64,000 nucleotides of DNA from Limisphaera sp. (GTDB lineage: Bacteria; Verrucomicrobiota; Verrucomicrobiia; Limisphaerales; Limisphaeraceae): positions 124,001-188,000 of the forward strand of contig JANWVC010000005.1 in the NCBI GenBank assembly GCA_025057755.1. The letters run 5' to 3'. The translations under genes were made by a program, and so were the position numbers. A model generated the notes under the pieces. It did no database searches and was not told the DNA's origin. It saw nothing but the letters and a program-made list of their open reading frames with translations. Positions 46,923-56,865 of this stretch are shown here, one piece after another; the first letter of the stretch is position 1; each line of letters starts with the position of its first letter.

Positions 46923-49900
46923 TCAAGGCGCAGAAAACTCCATCCGAACCAATCCAGCGTCAATGTATTGGCCGCCCCCGGTTTGGCGACAGGTAACCGC
47001 CAACAGGTTTTTGCCGGGTTTGAGGACAGCCCTAGCCAAAGGCCTCAGGGGTCGGCTGAAGTATGAGGTTGTATAGCCGCGGAATTGCCCGATGAGTTGC
47101 CCGTTCAGATAAACTTCTGCGTCCTCGTCATGATGAATCCAGAGTTGGATCTGGTCGAGACCCTCAGAAGGCAACTCAATTTCCCGTCGCAGCCAAATGC
47201 GCGGAGTGTTCCAAACGGTGCCAATGTGTGCCCCTGGTGTTCCCGGGGTGCCAAATCCGCTGAGCCCCTCTTTCCAAGAACGATCATCAAAAAACGGGTG
47301 GTTCCAATTCTCGGGCGGACGCGTGGTGGTATAGCGCCAAAGAGTGGGTTGAGTGTCGGCAGCGGGAACGACCGGGATCATTTTGGGTGGCCTCGGCATG
47401 GGAGCCCAGTTGGTGGCGCGAGTTTGGTCACGTGCGGCCCATTTCTCCCAAAGTTTGGCGTCGTAAAGAGCAGGAAGGAACAGAGCACCCACGACTGGCC
47501 GAGCGGTGAATCCGACACGCCGGGCGGTCTTGGTGTCGTACCAGTCAGTCATGGGGACGCGGTCCGGAGTTTCATTTAGAAATCGCCAGACTGGCTCCGT
47601 GAGAGCGAGAAAATCGGACGGATTTCGCGTGAGCGTGGCTGACCAAAATATCCAGTCCAACTTCGTGTAGTCGCGCCGGTTGTCCAAGGGAAGCCCATAG
47701 TGATTCTGCACCCGGCGGTAAAAGGCCACTTCCTTTTGAAACACTTCCTCCGGAAAGAGGTTCAGCCCGAGGATGCGGTCCCAGACGAGATTGTATTTTT
47801 GGCTCCACGTGCCGGGGCGGTCAAAGGCGAGGCGATAATGATCGCCATCGTCGGCTTGCTGGATCCACCGTCGTGCGTAAGAGCGCGCTGTGGTGAAGTA
47901 ATCTTGCGCCTTGGTGGATTCGCCTCGCATGGCGCAGAGTTTAGCGAAAGCACCGATACCAATGATGGCCTTGGCACTGAGGTTGACGTTATGAGCCAGG
48001 TGTCCCGCGAAATCATCGGTGCAGAGCTGATTCTCAGGGTCATAACCTTTGGCTTTCAGATACTCGGCCCATTGCTCGAGTCGAGACCAGTAAGGGATGG
48101 CAAAGCGGGCGTTGCCGTCCATCTGACCAACTGCAGCCATGAGGATGAGCAAGTTTCCACACTCCTCGACCGGCATTTGATTTTCTTCGGAGTGTTCACC
48201 CCCGCCGTACACTTGACCATTGGCGTGTGGGTACGTCCCTAAATCATGCGGTGCAAAGGGGAACTTCCACCGGTCGCTGGCAGCGTAGTTCAGGTATGGA
48301 ACTAGGAAGGACTTGGCCAACGTAGAGCCAAACAGTAGGAACTGAGGTGACATGGGATAAAAGACGTCGGCTGTGCCGATGCAGCCGTTGGAATGATTCT
48401 CCTTGCTGAATTGCAGAGGTTGACCATGAGCATCCGCGACGAACTTACCAGCAGCGAAGCATTGACGATAGGCTAATGCAGCCATCCGGGCGTAGGCACG
48501 ACCACCGACGCGCTCCAGATCCGTTATTAGCTCTGCATCAAAAGCTTCGCATTGACGCAGCAGCGGCTCAAATTCGGCCCCGGCAGCTCGAAGCAGGTCA
48601 CTTGCGTCCCATCCGGTTCTCCGCCAGTACGGTCGCAAATTGTGGCCCATATATTGGATGGAGTAGAGATCATCATAAGCGAGCATGAGCCAGTGACGAG
48701 CCGGTTGAGCGCCCACGTGACCCACAGGCAGGTTCCATGCTGCAACCAAGCGGTCGGCCTGCACAGGTTGATTCTCTCCCGGCACTTCCGTGGGCCAACG
48801 ATCTGCAGCGAGGAACATTGCCTGAATCTCCTGCCGTAGCCCTGCAGCAGGCGCTCCGGGTATGTGGTCTGCTCCGGCGATATAGAAATAGCCCCAATCG
48901 ATGCGGAGGTCATCCCCGCGTTTCTCAAGCACGGGTTGTTCAACTGATCCAACGCGCACAGCGCGGACGGTGCCAAAGTCTTCCCGTTGCCAGGTCACCG
49001 CTTGGTCAGGCTCGTTCACCGCGAGCTCGGCCGAGGCATCCAGATAAAGAGCAACGGTGTGCGCCCGCCCGTCAATGGATTGGAGATCGAAGATCACATA
49101 AGTCACAGGTCGGGAAAGAATGTCAACGTTCATCGGCAGCGCAGGAGTTAAGAAGGTTAAGGTCAAACGAATGCCCGCACCTTCGAACGTATAACGCGTG
49201 CGCGTTGGCAGCACATCAAGAGCGGTTTGCAGCAAAGCCGGCACGCGCGCCGGACTCGCCCCCATGAAGCGGTACACGCGGCCATCAATGCGAATCAAAC
49301 CGGTCAAACGATGCGGCCGACCGGTCCAGTGAACGGTATCGGCATCAGTCAAGCGATCGGCCGGAGACCAAATACTGAAGTAGGGATCGTGCGCCACCAA
49401 GGGAGTTGCAGGTGGGACGAGCTCGTCGGCGCGACTGAGTCGCTTAGGGGGGGGTGTGTAGAGTTTTCGCGCGGCGGCAGCGATCAGATCGGGATCCATT
49501 TTGACGACAGCGCGGTCGTAAGTCATCAGGCCGTTGACCTCGACTTCGACATCGGTGGTCTGGGTATAGACAGCCGCGGCGAGGCCATCCTCTCCCGTAA
49601 GCGGGTGCAAGCGGCGGAGCAGATCCAAATATGCCTCGGTCAGCTCCTCGCGAGTCCGATAATTGCGATAACCCCAATTGCGTTCTTCCTGCCAGGTATG
49701 ACCTCGAATAGGCAAACCTAAACCTCCAAACTCGCCCAATACCAGAGCCCGACGCGATTCGACCGGCGCAGTGCCGGGACCGGGGTAAATGTGAACGTCC
49801 CGCACGTCCCCGCAGTTCCGGTCGGCCCAGCCGCTGGCGTTGTTGACCAGACGCGTTGGGTCCCATTGCTTGATGAGCTCCACGATGCGGCAGGTGTCGT

Positions 49901-51323
49901 ATTGTCCCCAACCCTCGTTAAACGGCACCCACATCACAATGGAAGGGTGGTTGTAAAGGTTCTCGATGATTGCCCGCAGCTCGCGCTCGAATTGACCGGC
50001 AGACTCCGGACTCCGGTGGATGTCAGGATCATTCGGACCAATGTAACGGTCACCGCTGGGCATGTCTTGCCAAACCAGTAGCCCCAGCCGATCGCACCAA
50101 TAATACCATCGTGCTGGCTCAACCTTGACATGCTTCCGAGCCAGGTTGAAGCCAAGTTTCTTCGTCATTTCAATGTCGTAGCGCAGGGCTTCATCAGTGG
50201 GCGCCGTGTACAGACCGTCCGGCCAAAAACCCTGGTCGAGCAGGCCGAATTGGAACACAGGTTGGTTATTCAGAAAGAGACGCGGGATCCCCAACGGATC
50301 GCGCGAGACCGCAATTTTGCGCATGCCGAAGTAGGATTGGAGGCGGTCACCTACGCGGCCTTTCTGGCGCAGTGTGAGGTGCAAGTCATAGAGAAAAGGG
50401 TCATCTGGAGACCATAGGCGAGCTGAAGGCACGAAGGCTTCGAGCTGCACAAGACCCCGGTTGGTTCCCGCGGGGACAGCAGCGGAGAGGGTCTGAATCA
50501 AGCGACCGGCAGCGCGAATCTCGGCTTGAAGTTCCCACCCCTCAACTGGATTTCGGCAAATAGCTTCGATCCGAATGGTTTGCTTATCCACATCAGGGGT
50601 CAGGCGAATGTGTTCTAAATACGTCTGAGGGACCGGTTCCAGCCAAACGGTCTGCCAAATACCGCTGGAAGGGGTGTACCAAATGCCATGCGGATTCCGA
50701 ACCTGTTTGCCTCTGGGCTGGGACCCGGCATCCGTGGGATCCCACACCGCCACGACGAGTTCTTGCTCGCCTTCGGGTCGAAGAGCGTCGGTAATGTCGA
50801 AACTGAATGCATCATATCCACCCCGGTGTTGGCCGATTTCTCGCCCGTTCACCCATACGACCGTCTCCCAATCCACTGCTCCAAAATGTAGGAGAATGCG
50901 TTGTCCAGACCAGGGGCGGGGAAGGGTGAACGTGCGCCGATACCACAAGCGGTTTGTTTCATGAAGTTGTCGCATAACGCCCGACAGGGCGGATTCGATG
51001 GGAAAGGGCACCAAGATCTGTCCTTCCCAACCGGCCGGCCGTGGATCCTCCCGGTGAGTCACGGCGTATTCCCACAGACCGTTCAGATTCAACCATTCTT
51101 TGCGTACCATCTGGGGCCGTGGATATTCGGGGAGTACGTTCTCTGGCGAGATCTCTTTTGCCCAACGGGTCATGAGCGGACCTCGGGCCGGTTGCCAAGT
51201 GGGCTTTGCTGTGCTTGGAGTCCTAACAGAAGCGAGCCCGACGGACGCGGCAGTGAGAAAAACCAGCGCCAAGCCTGTACTCAGGAAACCAATAGATGTT
51301 GTCAGTCTTCCACGATTTTCCAT
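46923..51323 (-). CDS. Secreted GH2 glycosidase fused to a glutaminase-A-type (DUF4965/DUF1793) protein
   Basis: A 1466-residue protein with a signal-type N-terminus (SIGFLSTGLALVFLTAASVG). Residues about 60-640 form a GH2 enzyme: sugar-binding domain (WYRRTFTLPRPWSGQRILLHF, VWVNGREIGQHRGGYDAF), Ig-like domain, and TIM barrel with acid/base Glu in VPFNEGWGQYD and nucleophile Glu in VLGEFGGLG. Residues about 660-1330 match the DUF5127-DUF4965-DUF1793 set of fungal glutaminase A and bacterial relatives (LVAHDPYFSIWS, SKENHSNGCIGTADVFYPMSP, YGGGEHSEENQMPVEECGN, YNLVWDRILGLNLFP). The last 120 residues are a jelly-roll (RRSRLRREIELP-like; IHHDEDAEVYLNGQLIGQF). The two catalytic halves are normally separate proteins. 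Start overlaps the GH127 gene end by 22 bases. Confidence 0.88.
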   Translation of the reverse strand: MENRGRLTTSIGFLSTGLALVFLTAASVGLASVRTPSTAKPTWQPARGPLMTRWAKEISPENVLPEYPRPQMVRKEWLNLNGLWEYAVTHREDPRPAGWEGQILVPFPIESALSGVMRQLHETNRLWYRRTFTLPRPWSGQRILLHFGAVDWETVVWVNGREIGQHRGGYDAFSFDITDALRPEGEQELVVAVWDPTDAGSQPRGKQVRNPHGIWYTPSSGIWQTVWLEPVPQTYLEHIRLTPDVDKQTIRIEAICRNPVEGWELQAEIRAAGRLIQTLSAAVPAGTNRGLVQLEAFVPSARLWSPDDPFLYDLHLTLRQKGRVGDRLQSYFGMRKIAVSRDPLGIPRLFLNNQPVFQFGLLDQGFWPDGLYTAPTDEALRYDIEMTKKLGFNLARKHVKVEPARWYYWCDRLGLLVWQDMPSGDRYIGPNDPDIHRSPESAGQFERELRAIIENLYNHPSIVMWVPFNEGWGQYDTCRIVELIKQWDPTRLVNNASGWADRNCGDVRDVHIYPGPGTAPVESRRALVLGEFGGLGLPIRGHTWQEERNWGYRNYRTREELTEAYLDLLRRLHPLTGEDGLAAAVYTQTTDVEVEVNGLMTYDRAVVKMDPDLIAAAARKLYTPPPKRLSRADELVPPATPLVAHDPYFSIWSPADRLTDADTVHWTGRPHRLTGLIRIDGRVYRFMGASPARVPALLQTALDVLPTRTRYTFEGAGIRLTLTFLTPALPMNVDILSRPVTYVIFDLQSIDGRAHTVALYLDASAELAVNEPDQAVTWQREDFGTVRAVRVGSVEQPVLEKRGDDLRIDWGYFYIAGADHIPGAPAAGLRQEIQAMFLAADRWPTEVPGENQPVQADRLVAAWNLPVGHVGAQPARHWLMLAYDDLYSIQYMGHNLRPYWRRTGWDASDLLRAAGAEFEPLLRQCEAFDAELITDLERVGGRAYARMAALAYRQCFAAGKFVADAHGQPLQFSKENHSNGCIGTADVFYPMSPQFLLFGSTLAKSFLVPYLNYAASDRWKFPFAPHDLGTYPHANGQVYGGGEHSEENQMPVEECGNLLILMAAVGQMDGNARFAIPYWSRLEQWAEYLKAKGYDPENQLCTDDFAGHLAHNVNLSAKAIIGIGAFAKLCAMRGESTKAQDYFTTARSYARRWIQQADDGDHYRLAFDRPGTWSQKYNLVWDRILGLNLFPEEVFQKEVAFYRRVQNHYGLPLDNRRDYTKLDWIFWSATLTRNPSDFLALTEPVWRFLNETPDRVPMTDWYDTKTARRVGFTARPVVGALFLPALYDAKLWEKWAARDQTRATNWAPMPRPPKMIPVVPAADTQPTLWRYTTTRPPENWNHPFFDDRSWKEGLSGFGTPGTPGAHIGTVWNTPRIWLRREIELPSEGLDQIQLWIHHDEDAEVYLNGQLIGQFRGYTTSYFSRPLRPLARAVLKPGKNLLAVTCRQTGGGQYIDAGLVRMEFSAP

Positions 51324-53797
51324 TCGAGAATCCCTCCAGAAAAGCCGGATTGCAGTTGAACCACCAGTCGCAGAGCGGATGTTTCCACTGGTGCAAATTC
51401 AATGGTGTTCCATTGGTCTTTCTCTACTGTTGGCTGTGACCGAGTTGAAACGGGCGACCAGTCCTCGCCGCTTTGATACTGGATTTCCCATGCAGTGGGC
51501 ACCCGGCAATGCCCCACGCCAGTGTCGTCAAACCAATACACGCTGACGGCCCGGACCTTTTTGGGACGATCGAATTCTGCCTGCACCCATTCCCTGGTCC
51601 CGCGACGAGGCCACCAAGTAAATCTTGGGATATCGTGGTCGTTTGAGTGCCGAGGCTCCAAGCCATCGCAGAGAGCCTCCACGGTATCGCTCTCGAAACA
51701 ATGGGAGGCAGAGGCTCGATAAGCCGCCGGTTTGGGTCGGGCCGGTGGCGCCCACCGGTGGGCCGTGGGCTCCGAGCTGACAGTCGGGAACGCCGAGATG
51801 CGGAGTCGGGCAGCTCCCATGGGAACGAGACTCACTTCCTCTAACGGCTCCGTGCTGTAGGCGGGCGATGGCTGGAGCTGACTTACCATGTTGAGATGGT
51901 CCATCTGCCATTCGGGGATGCGCCGTGCACGAGCCCGAATGCGAATGGGCGCGTTTTCCGGCGTGAAGGGCTGGGGCGGAATTTGACCCGGCCGCTTTTC
52001 CAGCCGGAGGCTTGCCGTCGGGCGCTCGGGGTCCACCACCAAGCCGTAATTCCACCCGGATGCCGGGAACACTTCCCATTCGGGCCAACCCGGGACGCGC
52101 TCTCCATATCGCTCCCAACGTTCTGCAATGGCGAGTGAGAAGGCCAAGGGCCCGTAATGCACTGAGACAGCATGGTGATGGATGGGCCAGGTTCGCACAA
52201 CCAGGCGCATGGGCAGTTTCCATTCGATGGTATCACCGTCTTGCCACGTTCGTTCCCAGCGGACATAGCGCAATGGCTGTGCCGGTGCTGAAATGCGGCG
52301 CCCATTAAGCTTCAACTGAGGCGTTTCACACCAGCCGGGCACGCGCAAATAGAGCGGAAACCGCACTGGTTCAGGGGTGGCCAGCCGAATGCGGATGCTT
52401 TCTTCAAACGGGTACTGGGTCTGGACGCGTAAGTGCACAGTTGTGCCCGAACCCACCCGGGCTCGTACTTCACAAGGCGCGTAAAGCATAACTGCTAACC
52501 CATCATCCGGAGTGGCCAGCCAAAGTTCCTCGGCGTAATACGGCCAGCCGTGCGAAACATTATGCTGGCAGCACCGATAAACCTCGTACGGACTGTAGGA
52601 AAACATCGTTCCACTGTTTTGGATGCCCGGCGACTTGTTGTGGCGATCCAATTGAACCTGGTTGGCACACGTGATGTAATGCAGCGCTCGAGCGTCTGGC
52701 GTCAGCGCGGCCGGGAACGTATTGAAAGCAATCTCTTCGCAGCGATCTGCCCAAACAGAGTCGCCGGTTATCCGAACCAGCATTTGGTAACTGTGCATGA
52801 ATTCGACGATGCCACAAGTTTCAATGCCCCCACGCGGATCTACATAACCGGGACGGACATTTTCGTCTCCGACAAAGCCGCCGCCAGGAAACTGCCCGTA
52901 TACTTGCATCACCTTTTGCCAGTTACGCTCGGCTGAATCTCGATGCGCAGGATCATGTGTAAACATCCAGGCTACAGTGCCAGCGCGAAATCCCTGGGCA
53001 ATGTTCACATTGTGCCAATTCACCACATCACGGTGCCAGGGAGGCATATTTTCGTGTATCTTTCGTGCCAAATCCAACAACCAGCCTTCTCCTGTCCGGT
53101 TGTACAGCCAGAGCACGCTCTCGATGTTATCCCCCGCGCGCAGCGGCGGCCAGTAACCTACGCCAAAAGCACGACCCGGAAGCCGGTATTGCCACTGGAA
53201 GTAGCGTCGCAGAACCTCCAAAACTCTCGGGTCGCCGCTATATTCGTGCCAACTTTGCAGCACGTTTAGCATAATCATGTGCGGCCAGAGGTCTGGTTGC
53301 CCCTCCAGGCTGGTCAAAAGATCGCGCGGACCGAACCAACCGTCTTCGCGCTGGGACGCCATGGCTGCCTCGATCCATCGACGAGCCTCACCAATTAGAC
53401 GCGGATCATTCAAGACGTAGCCCAAATCCCCGAAACCTTTTAACCAATACGGCATTTCTTCCCAGGCACGTTCTCCGCGCCCATCTGGGCTGGCCCACGC
53501 ACTGCGCTCAAAGTTTAGCCAGGGCGAAACCTCCTTCAGTCGTCCAACCATGCCGTCCCGCGCCAGTTCCAATTGGTGGCGCAACCACCCTTGAGGGACA
53601 ATAGCCCCAATGGGCAGGCGTACAAAAGGGCTCGGCACCAGCGGCGCTCGATTCCCGCCGTAGAACCGATTCGTGCTGCCCGTCAGGGGTCGTTCAATCA
53701 CGCTCAGTTGGTCCTCACCCATACTCGGCCCCAGCGCGGCTGTCCACCAAAGGCTCACAGCTATTCGCCTACTAACGGCATACCACTTCCAATGCAT
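51302..53797 (-). CDS. Secreted beta-L-arabinofuranosidase, GH127 (DUF1680) with C-terminal discoidin-like domain
   Basis: 831 residues with a weak signal peptide (AVSRRIAVSLWWTAALGPSMG). Residues 55-560 are the GH127 (alpha/alpha)6 barrel plus beta domain. The zinc/nucleophile set of the family is visible: Glu326 and Cys328 in GGIETCG, and Cys409-Cys410 in VYRCCQHNVSHGWPYY, equivalent to the Glu-x-Cys and Cys-Cys of the bifidobacterial HypBA1. Such enzymes release beta-L-arabinofuranose from plant glycoproteins and arabinans. The last 150 residues (FESDTVEALCDGLEP, VRAVSVYWFDDTG, ALRLVVQLQSGFSGG) form an F5/8-type C domain likely to bind carbohydrate. Precedes, and overlaps by 22 bases, the GH2 fusion gene, so both are one transcript. 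Confidence 0.9.
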   Translation of the reverse strand: MHWKWYAVSRRIAVSLWWTAALGPSMGEDQLSVIERPLTGSTNRFYGGNRAPLVPSPFVRLPIGAIVPQGWLRHQLELARDGMVGRLKEVSPWLNFERSAWASPDGRGERAWEEMPYWLKGFGDLGYVLNDPRLIGEARRWIEAAMASQREDGWFGPRDLLTSLEGQPDLWPHMIMLNVLQSWHEYSGDPRVLEVLRRYFQWQYRLPGRAFGVGYWPPLRAGDNIESVLWLYNRTGEGWLLDLARKIHENMPPWHRDVVNWHNVNIAQGFRAGTVAWMFTHDPAHRDSAERNWQKVMQVYGQFPGGGFVGDENVRPGYVDPRGGIETCGIVEFMHSYQMLVRITGDSVWADRCEEIAFNTFPAALTPDARALHYITCANQVQLDRHNKSPGIQNSGTMFSYSPYEVYRCCQHNVSHGWPYYAEELWLATPDDGLAVMLYAPCEVRARVGSGTTVHLRVQTQYPFEESIRIRLATPEPVRFPLYLRVPGWCETPQLKLNGRRISAPAQPLRYVRWERTWQDGDTIEWKLPMRLVVRTWPIHHHAVSVHYGPLAFSLAIAERWERYGERVPGWPEWEVFPASGWNYGLVVDPERPTASLRLEKRPGQIPPQPFTPENAPIRIRARARRIPEWQMDHLNMVSQLQPSPAYSTEPLEEVSLVPMGAARLRISAFPTVSSEPTAHRWAPPARPKPAAYRASASHCFESDTVEALCDGLEPRHSNDHDIPRFTWWPRRGTREWVQAEFDRPKKVRAVSVYWFDDTGVGHCRVPTAWEIQYQSGEDWSPVSTRSQPTVEKDQWNTIEFAPVETSALRLVVQLQSGFSGGILEWKIVED

Positions 53798-54010
53798 GGT
53801 TGCGTTCTGAGTTGCAGTGCACGGCGCATCGCCGTGACATTCAATCGAGCGCCCAGTTGCCGGGACTCTGGTTCCAATCTAGCACGCACCGCTCCAGCAG
53901 TAGGGACCCAAGCCTTTTAACAGCCTGGAGGCCTCCCATGCTGTGCGGCCCACGCCCAACATCCCCAAACATGCGCCGCATTACAGACGGCGTCATGTGG
54001 CATAAAATGG

Positions 54011-55164
54011 CTACACGGTATGCCTTGCCAGAGAACGATCTCGTTCGCGCCAAAACCACCAGCAGATCATGCCCACTATGGCGCCGCCGAGATGTGCTGC
54101 CGCCGAGACGTCTGCCGCGCCCTGCCGCTGCATAAGCAGGAGCAAAACTTGGCTGGCCGTCCAGAAAAACCAAGCCGTCTGCGCCGACATGCGAACCATA
54201 CGCCAATAAATCAGCACTCCAAGCTGTATTCTCGGAAACCGAAGCGCATAAAAGGTGATCAAACCCGAAACGCCCCCGCTGGCACCCACGACTGGAATGT
54301 CCGCCCGTGGATCCACCAGGGCATGCAACCAATCGCCAGCCGGGCAGCGCCTAGGACCAGAACGCACCACTTCCATCGGCCAAGGCAAGCTTCGACGTTG
54401 TCCCCGCAAAGCAGTAGAAAATACAAATTACTGGCCAGATGTACCGTATTAATGTGCAAAAAGAAACTCGTGAGAACAGTGAGCCCGCCTGCACGATCCC
54501 ATTCGGCCGGAATAAAACCCCATCGATCCAAAGCATGCGGGTGTATCCACCATGCTCCCACGGAAACCGCTGTCATCAGAACAGCTGCGATGACTGTAGC
54601 CCACGGGAACCGAGCAATGGGGGAGTTGGCTAATTCGGTGGGGAACCCCAAAAGCATGGGGAGCCATTGCCACGTTTCCGACGGTGCTTCCTCCGTCGCC
54701 CGTTGGTTCTGACGTTCGAGGTCAATGGTTGCCAATCGCTCCCTTGCCATGAGCTCCGCGGCCTGCTCACTCAGAGGAAGTTCAGTAGGAACCTGTTGGA
54801 ACTCGCCACCATCCAGCCACACAGCGAGACACGACCGGCAAGTATCGAGTTGCAGCACTGGTCTACCGACGGACACCTCTCGCATGCGACGATTGCAGAA
54901 GGGACAGGCTGGACCCTGACCGGCTCCACCTTGGTTCATGAGCCGTAGCAGTTGCGTGGCGAAAAGATCGCCTGCCATGCGTCGGATCTGAGGCAGGGTT
55001 ACAACGCGTCCACCACAATTGGAGCATGCATGATAAATCCCATCACGGTGACGAACCGTGCGGAGATGCCCCGAGCATACAGGACAGAATAGCATGCGCA
55101 AAACCGCGTGGTACAACTTTTCGGAGAATGTAAGAAGGCTGCCCGAGGTCCGCGTCGATTTCAA
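54011..55164 (-). pseudogene. Frameshifted rhomboid-family intramembrane protease with N-terminal zinc ribbon
   Basis: Two frames together encode one protein. The first (54259-55164) begins with two zinc-ribbon pairs (CPVC...CSNCGG; CPFC...CRSCLAVWLDGGEF, a TFIIB-like ribbon) followed by three membrane helices and EACLGRWKWCVLVLGAA; the second (up to 54011) resumes with GDWLHALVDPRADIPVVGASGGVSG and ends AAHLGGAIVGMICWWFW. The catalytic Ser (GASGG) and His (AHLGG) are thus in the second frame. The join, near 54335-54352, needs a one-base shift, consistent with a single-base deletion in the gene or a read/assembly error. Overlaps the OmpA-like gene by 4 bases (ATGA). Confidence 0.8.
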
Positions 55165-55913
55165 GGCCGAGCAAACGAGGGTGTTACCGGCGCCGCTGCC
55201 CCGGCAGCGGGATCGAAAAGATAGTGTGAGCCGGGGGGCAGAACGACGATTTCAATCCGCCGATTGCGAGCCCGGCCTTCCGGTGTGGCGTTATCAGCCA
55301 CAGGCTGGTATTCGCCGCACCCCATAGCCGCCAAGCGTTGGGGATGCAACCCGCATTGTTCAATCAAAAAGCGCACGGCTGCCGTCGCTCGTGCCGTCGA
55401 CAATTCCCAGTTGGAGGGGAATCGGTGCTGCGCTGCGGGCCGTATGGGAAGGTTATCCGTGTGCCCAATGATCAGTACGTTGCGTTCCGGATGTCCGGCT
55501 AGAACGGACGCCACCTTACGCAAAATGGTCTGGCCTTCCTCACGCAAAACCGCTTCTCCGAGATCGAACAACACCCGGTCCAAAATATCCACCGTCAAAC
55601 GCCCCTGCAGCTCGCTAATGGTGACATCTCGGGATCGCAGAGCGGCCCGCATTTCATCCAGCAACTGGTCTCGGTGCTGGACTTCATTGGCTCGTTCCTG
55701 CACGAGTTGCTCCAATTGAGCTTGCACACGGTCGCGTTCCTCCAAAGCCTGATCAGCATGTTGCTGCATGCGGGCCAGCTCCGCTTCAAGCTCGGCCACC
55801 GATTGCCGCAAGCGGGTCATCTCTCGACTCCGCGCGTGAAGCATTAGGACCGCGATGACGAGCGCAAATACTGCGGTCACCAGCGCGACGATCCATGGCA
55901 GTTGGCGATCCAT
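55161..55913 (-). CDS. OmpA/MotB-family peptidoglycan-binding protein
   Basis: 250 residues: one N-terminal membrane helix (PWIVALVTAVFALVIAVLML), a coiled coil from about residue 30 to 100 (SVAELEAELARMQQHADQ...), then an OmpA-like domain (VLFDLGEAVLREEGQTILRK, IIGHTDNLPIRP, LSTARATAAVRFLIE, MGCGEYQPVADNATPEGRARNRRIEI) with intact diaminopimelate-binding Asp (TD) and Arg (NRRIEI). Topology resembles MotB-like proteins without a proton channel Asp; anchoring in the inner membrane and binding peptidoglycan is likely. Translationally coupled to the rhomboid-like gene. No motA-like partner seen. Confidence 0.82.
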   Translation of the reverse strand: MDRQLPWIVALVTAVFALVIAVLMLHARSREMTRLRQSVAELEAELARMQQHADQALEERDRVQAQLEQLVQERANEVQHRDQLLDEMRAALRSRDVTISELQGRLTVDILDRVLFDLGEAVLREEGQTILRKVASVLAGHPERNVLIIGHTDNLPIRPAAQHRFPSNWELSTARATAAVRFLIEQCGLHPQRLAAMGCGEYQPVADNATPEGRARNRRIEIVVLPPGSHYLFDPAAGAAAPVTPSFARP

Positions 55914-56367
55914 ATGCCGAATGCCCTCACCCTAAGCCCTACAGCGGGCTCGTGATTTCGCTGATCCTGGCATTGTTCAGCCCTCAATCGCCTGTTTTCC
56001 AACCTCTCTGAAGCTCACAAATGCAACTGCTGCAATCAAGGGCCCGCAGACCGTTTCACCTTCGATTACTTTCCGACGGAAAGCCGCATAATTTCTCCCG
56101 TTAGCCGGGTCCTCACGTTCTCGCCCGTACTGAGAACCTGTGCGCGTAGGTCCCCCGGCGATGGAGATCAGTTTGGAATCCTAATCATGGGTTGACCCGA
56201 GATCCTGGCAGATGGCACCAAGGGGGCGCCAAGCAAAGAGTCTTGCCCTCGTGAATTCGAATTAGCCCGTGGCTTACTCAGAGACGCCGTCCCCACCCCG
56301 CATGGAGGAGTCATCGTGTACGGTCTTGTCCTTTCCATAAGGGGTCATGAAACGCCCACAGACGGAT
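55914..56367. other. Gap with nothing recognised
   Basis: About 450 bases. Short frames on both strands, no motif. It may hold the promoter for the OmpA-like gene and the 3' part of the DoxX-like transcript. Confidence 0.45.
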
Positions 56368-56865
56368 TCAGGTTGAGACACATGACCGGACCAAATGATA
56401 TCGCACCGACCACAATTGGCCCGCTCGACCGGTCCCGAGCCAAAGCGCGCTTCCAATTAAAACCGCGTTCTCCGCCAATTTGGTGCACAGGTGGATTTCC
56501 CCCGTTCCGCACCCACAGTCGAAGCGAATCGCACAGAACGGCATCTGGTGGGCGACATGCAGTTGCCACCCATGCCAGCCCACAAGCACGGTGAATCCGA
56601 CAAGCATGCCTGCCAGCAACCAGGCCGTGCCTCGGACAGCGATGCCCAATAGCAACAACAGCGCAGAGAACACTTCTAACCAAGGCAATAAAATGGCCGT
56701 GGCATTTAACACCCATGGTGTGTCTATGAGGCCATATTGCCGGACCGCTTTCAGAAACAGGACGGGGTCCCATGCTTTTAGCAAGCCCAGCCATCCTACC
56801 CAAAGCCCCAGGAACCAGCGGACGCCTAAACCCAGTAATTCGATATATGTCGGCCCCGATTTCAT
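56368..56865 (-). CDS. DoxX/MauE-like small membrane protein
   Basis: 165 residues with about four membrane helices (WFLGLWVGWLGLLKAWDP, NATAILLPWLEVFSALLLLLGIAV, LLAGMLVGFTVLVGW, LAENAVLIGSALWLG). A Cys-rich loop (FCAIRFDCGCGTGEIHLC) lies between helices 3 and 4, which fits the MauE/DoxX superfamily of quinone- or thiol-linked membrane proteins. It overlaps the rhodanese gene stop by 4 bases (ATGA), and the same operon carries the DUF1573 protein. I infer a role in thiol/sulfur redox; the precise partner is unknown. Confidence 0.7.
   Translation of the reverse strand: MKSGPTYIELLGLGVRWFLGLWVGWLGLLKAWDPVLFLKAVRQYGLIDTPWVLNATAILLPWLEVFSALLLLLGIAVRGTAWLLAGMLVGFTVLVGWHGWQLHVAHQMPFCAIRFDCGCGTGEIHLCTKLAENAVLIGSALWLGTGRAGQLWSVRYHLVRSCVST

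Noticed and set aside
46604-46996. Open frames on both strands in the gap upstream of cimA
   Set aside because: Arg/Pro-rich frames without family match; shadows of GC-rich sequence.
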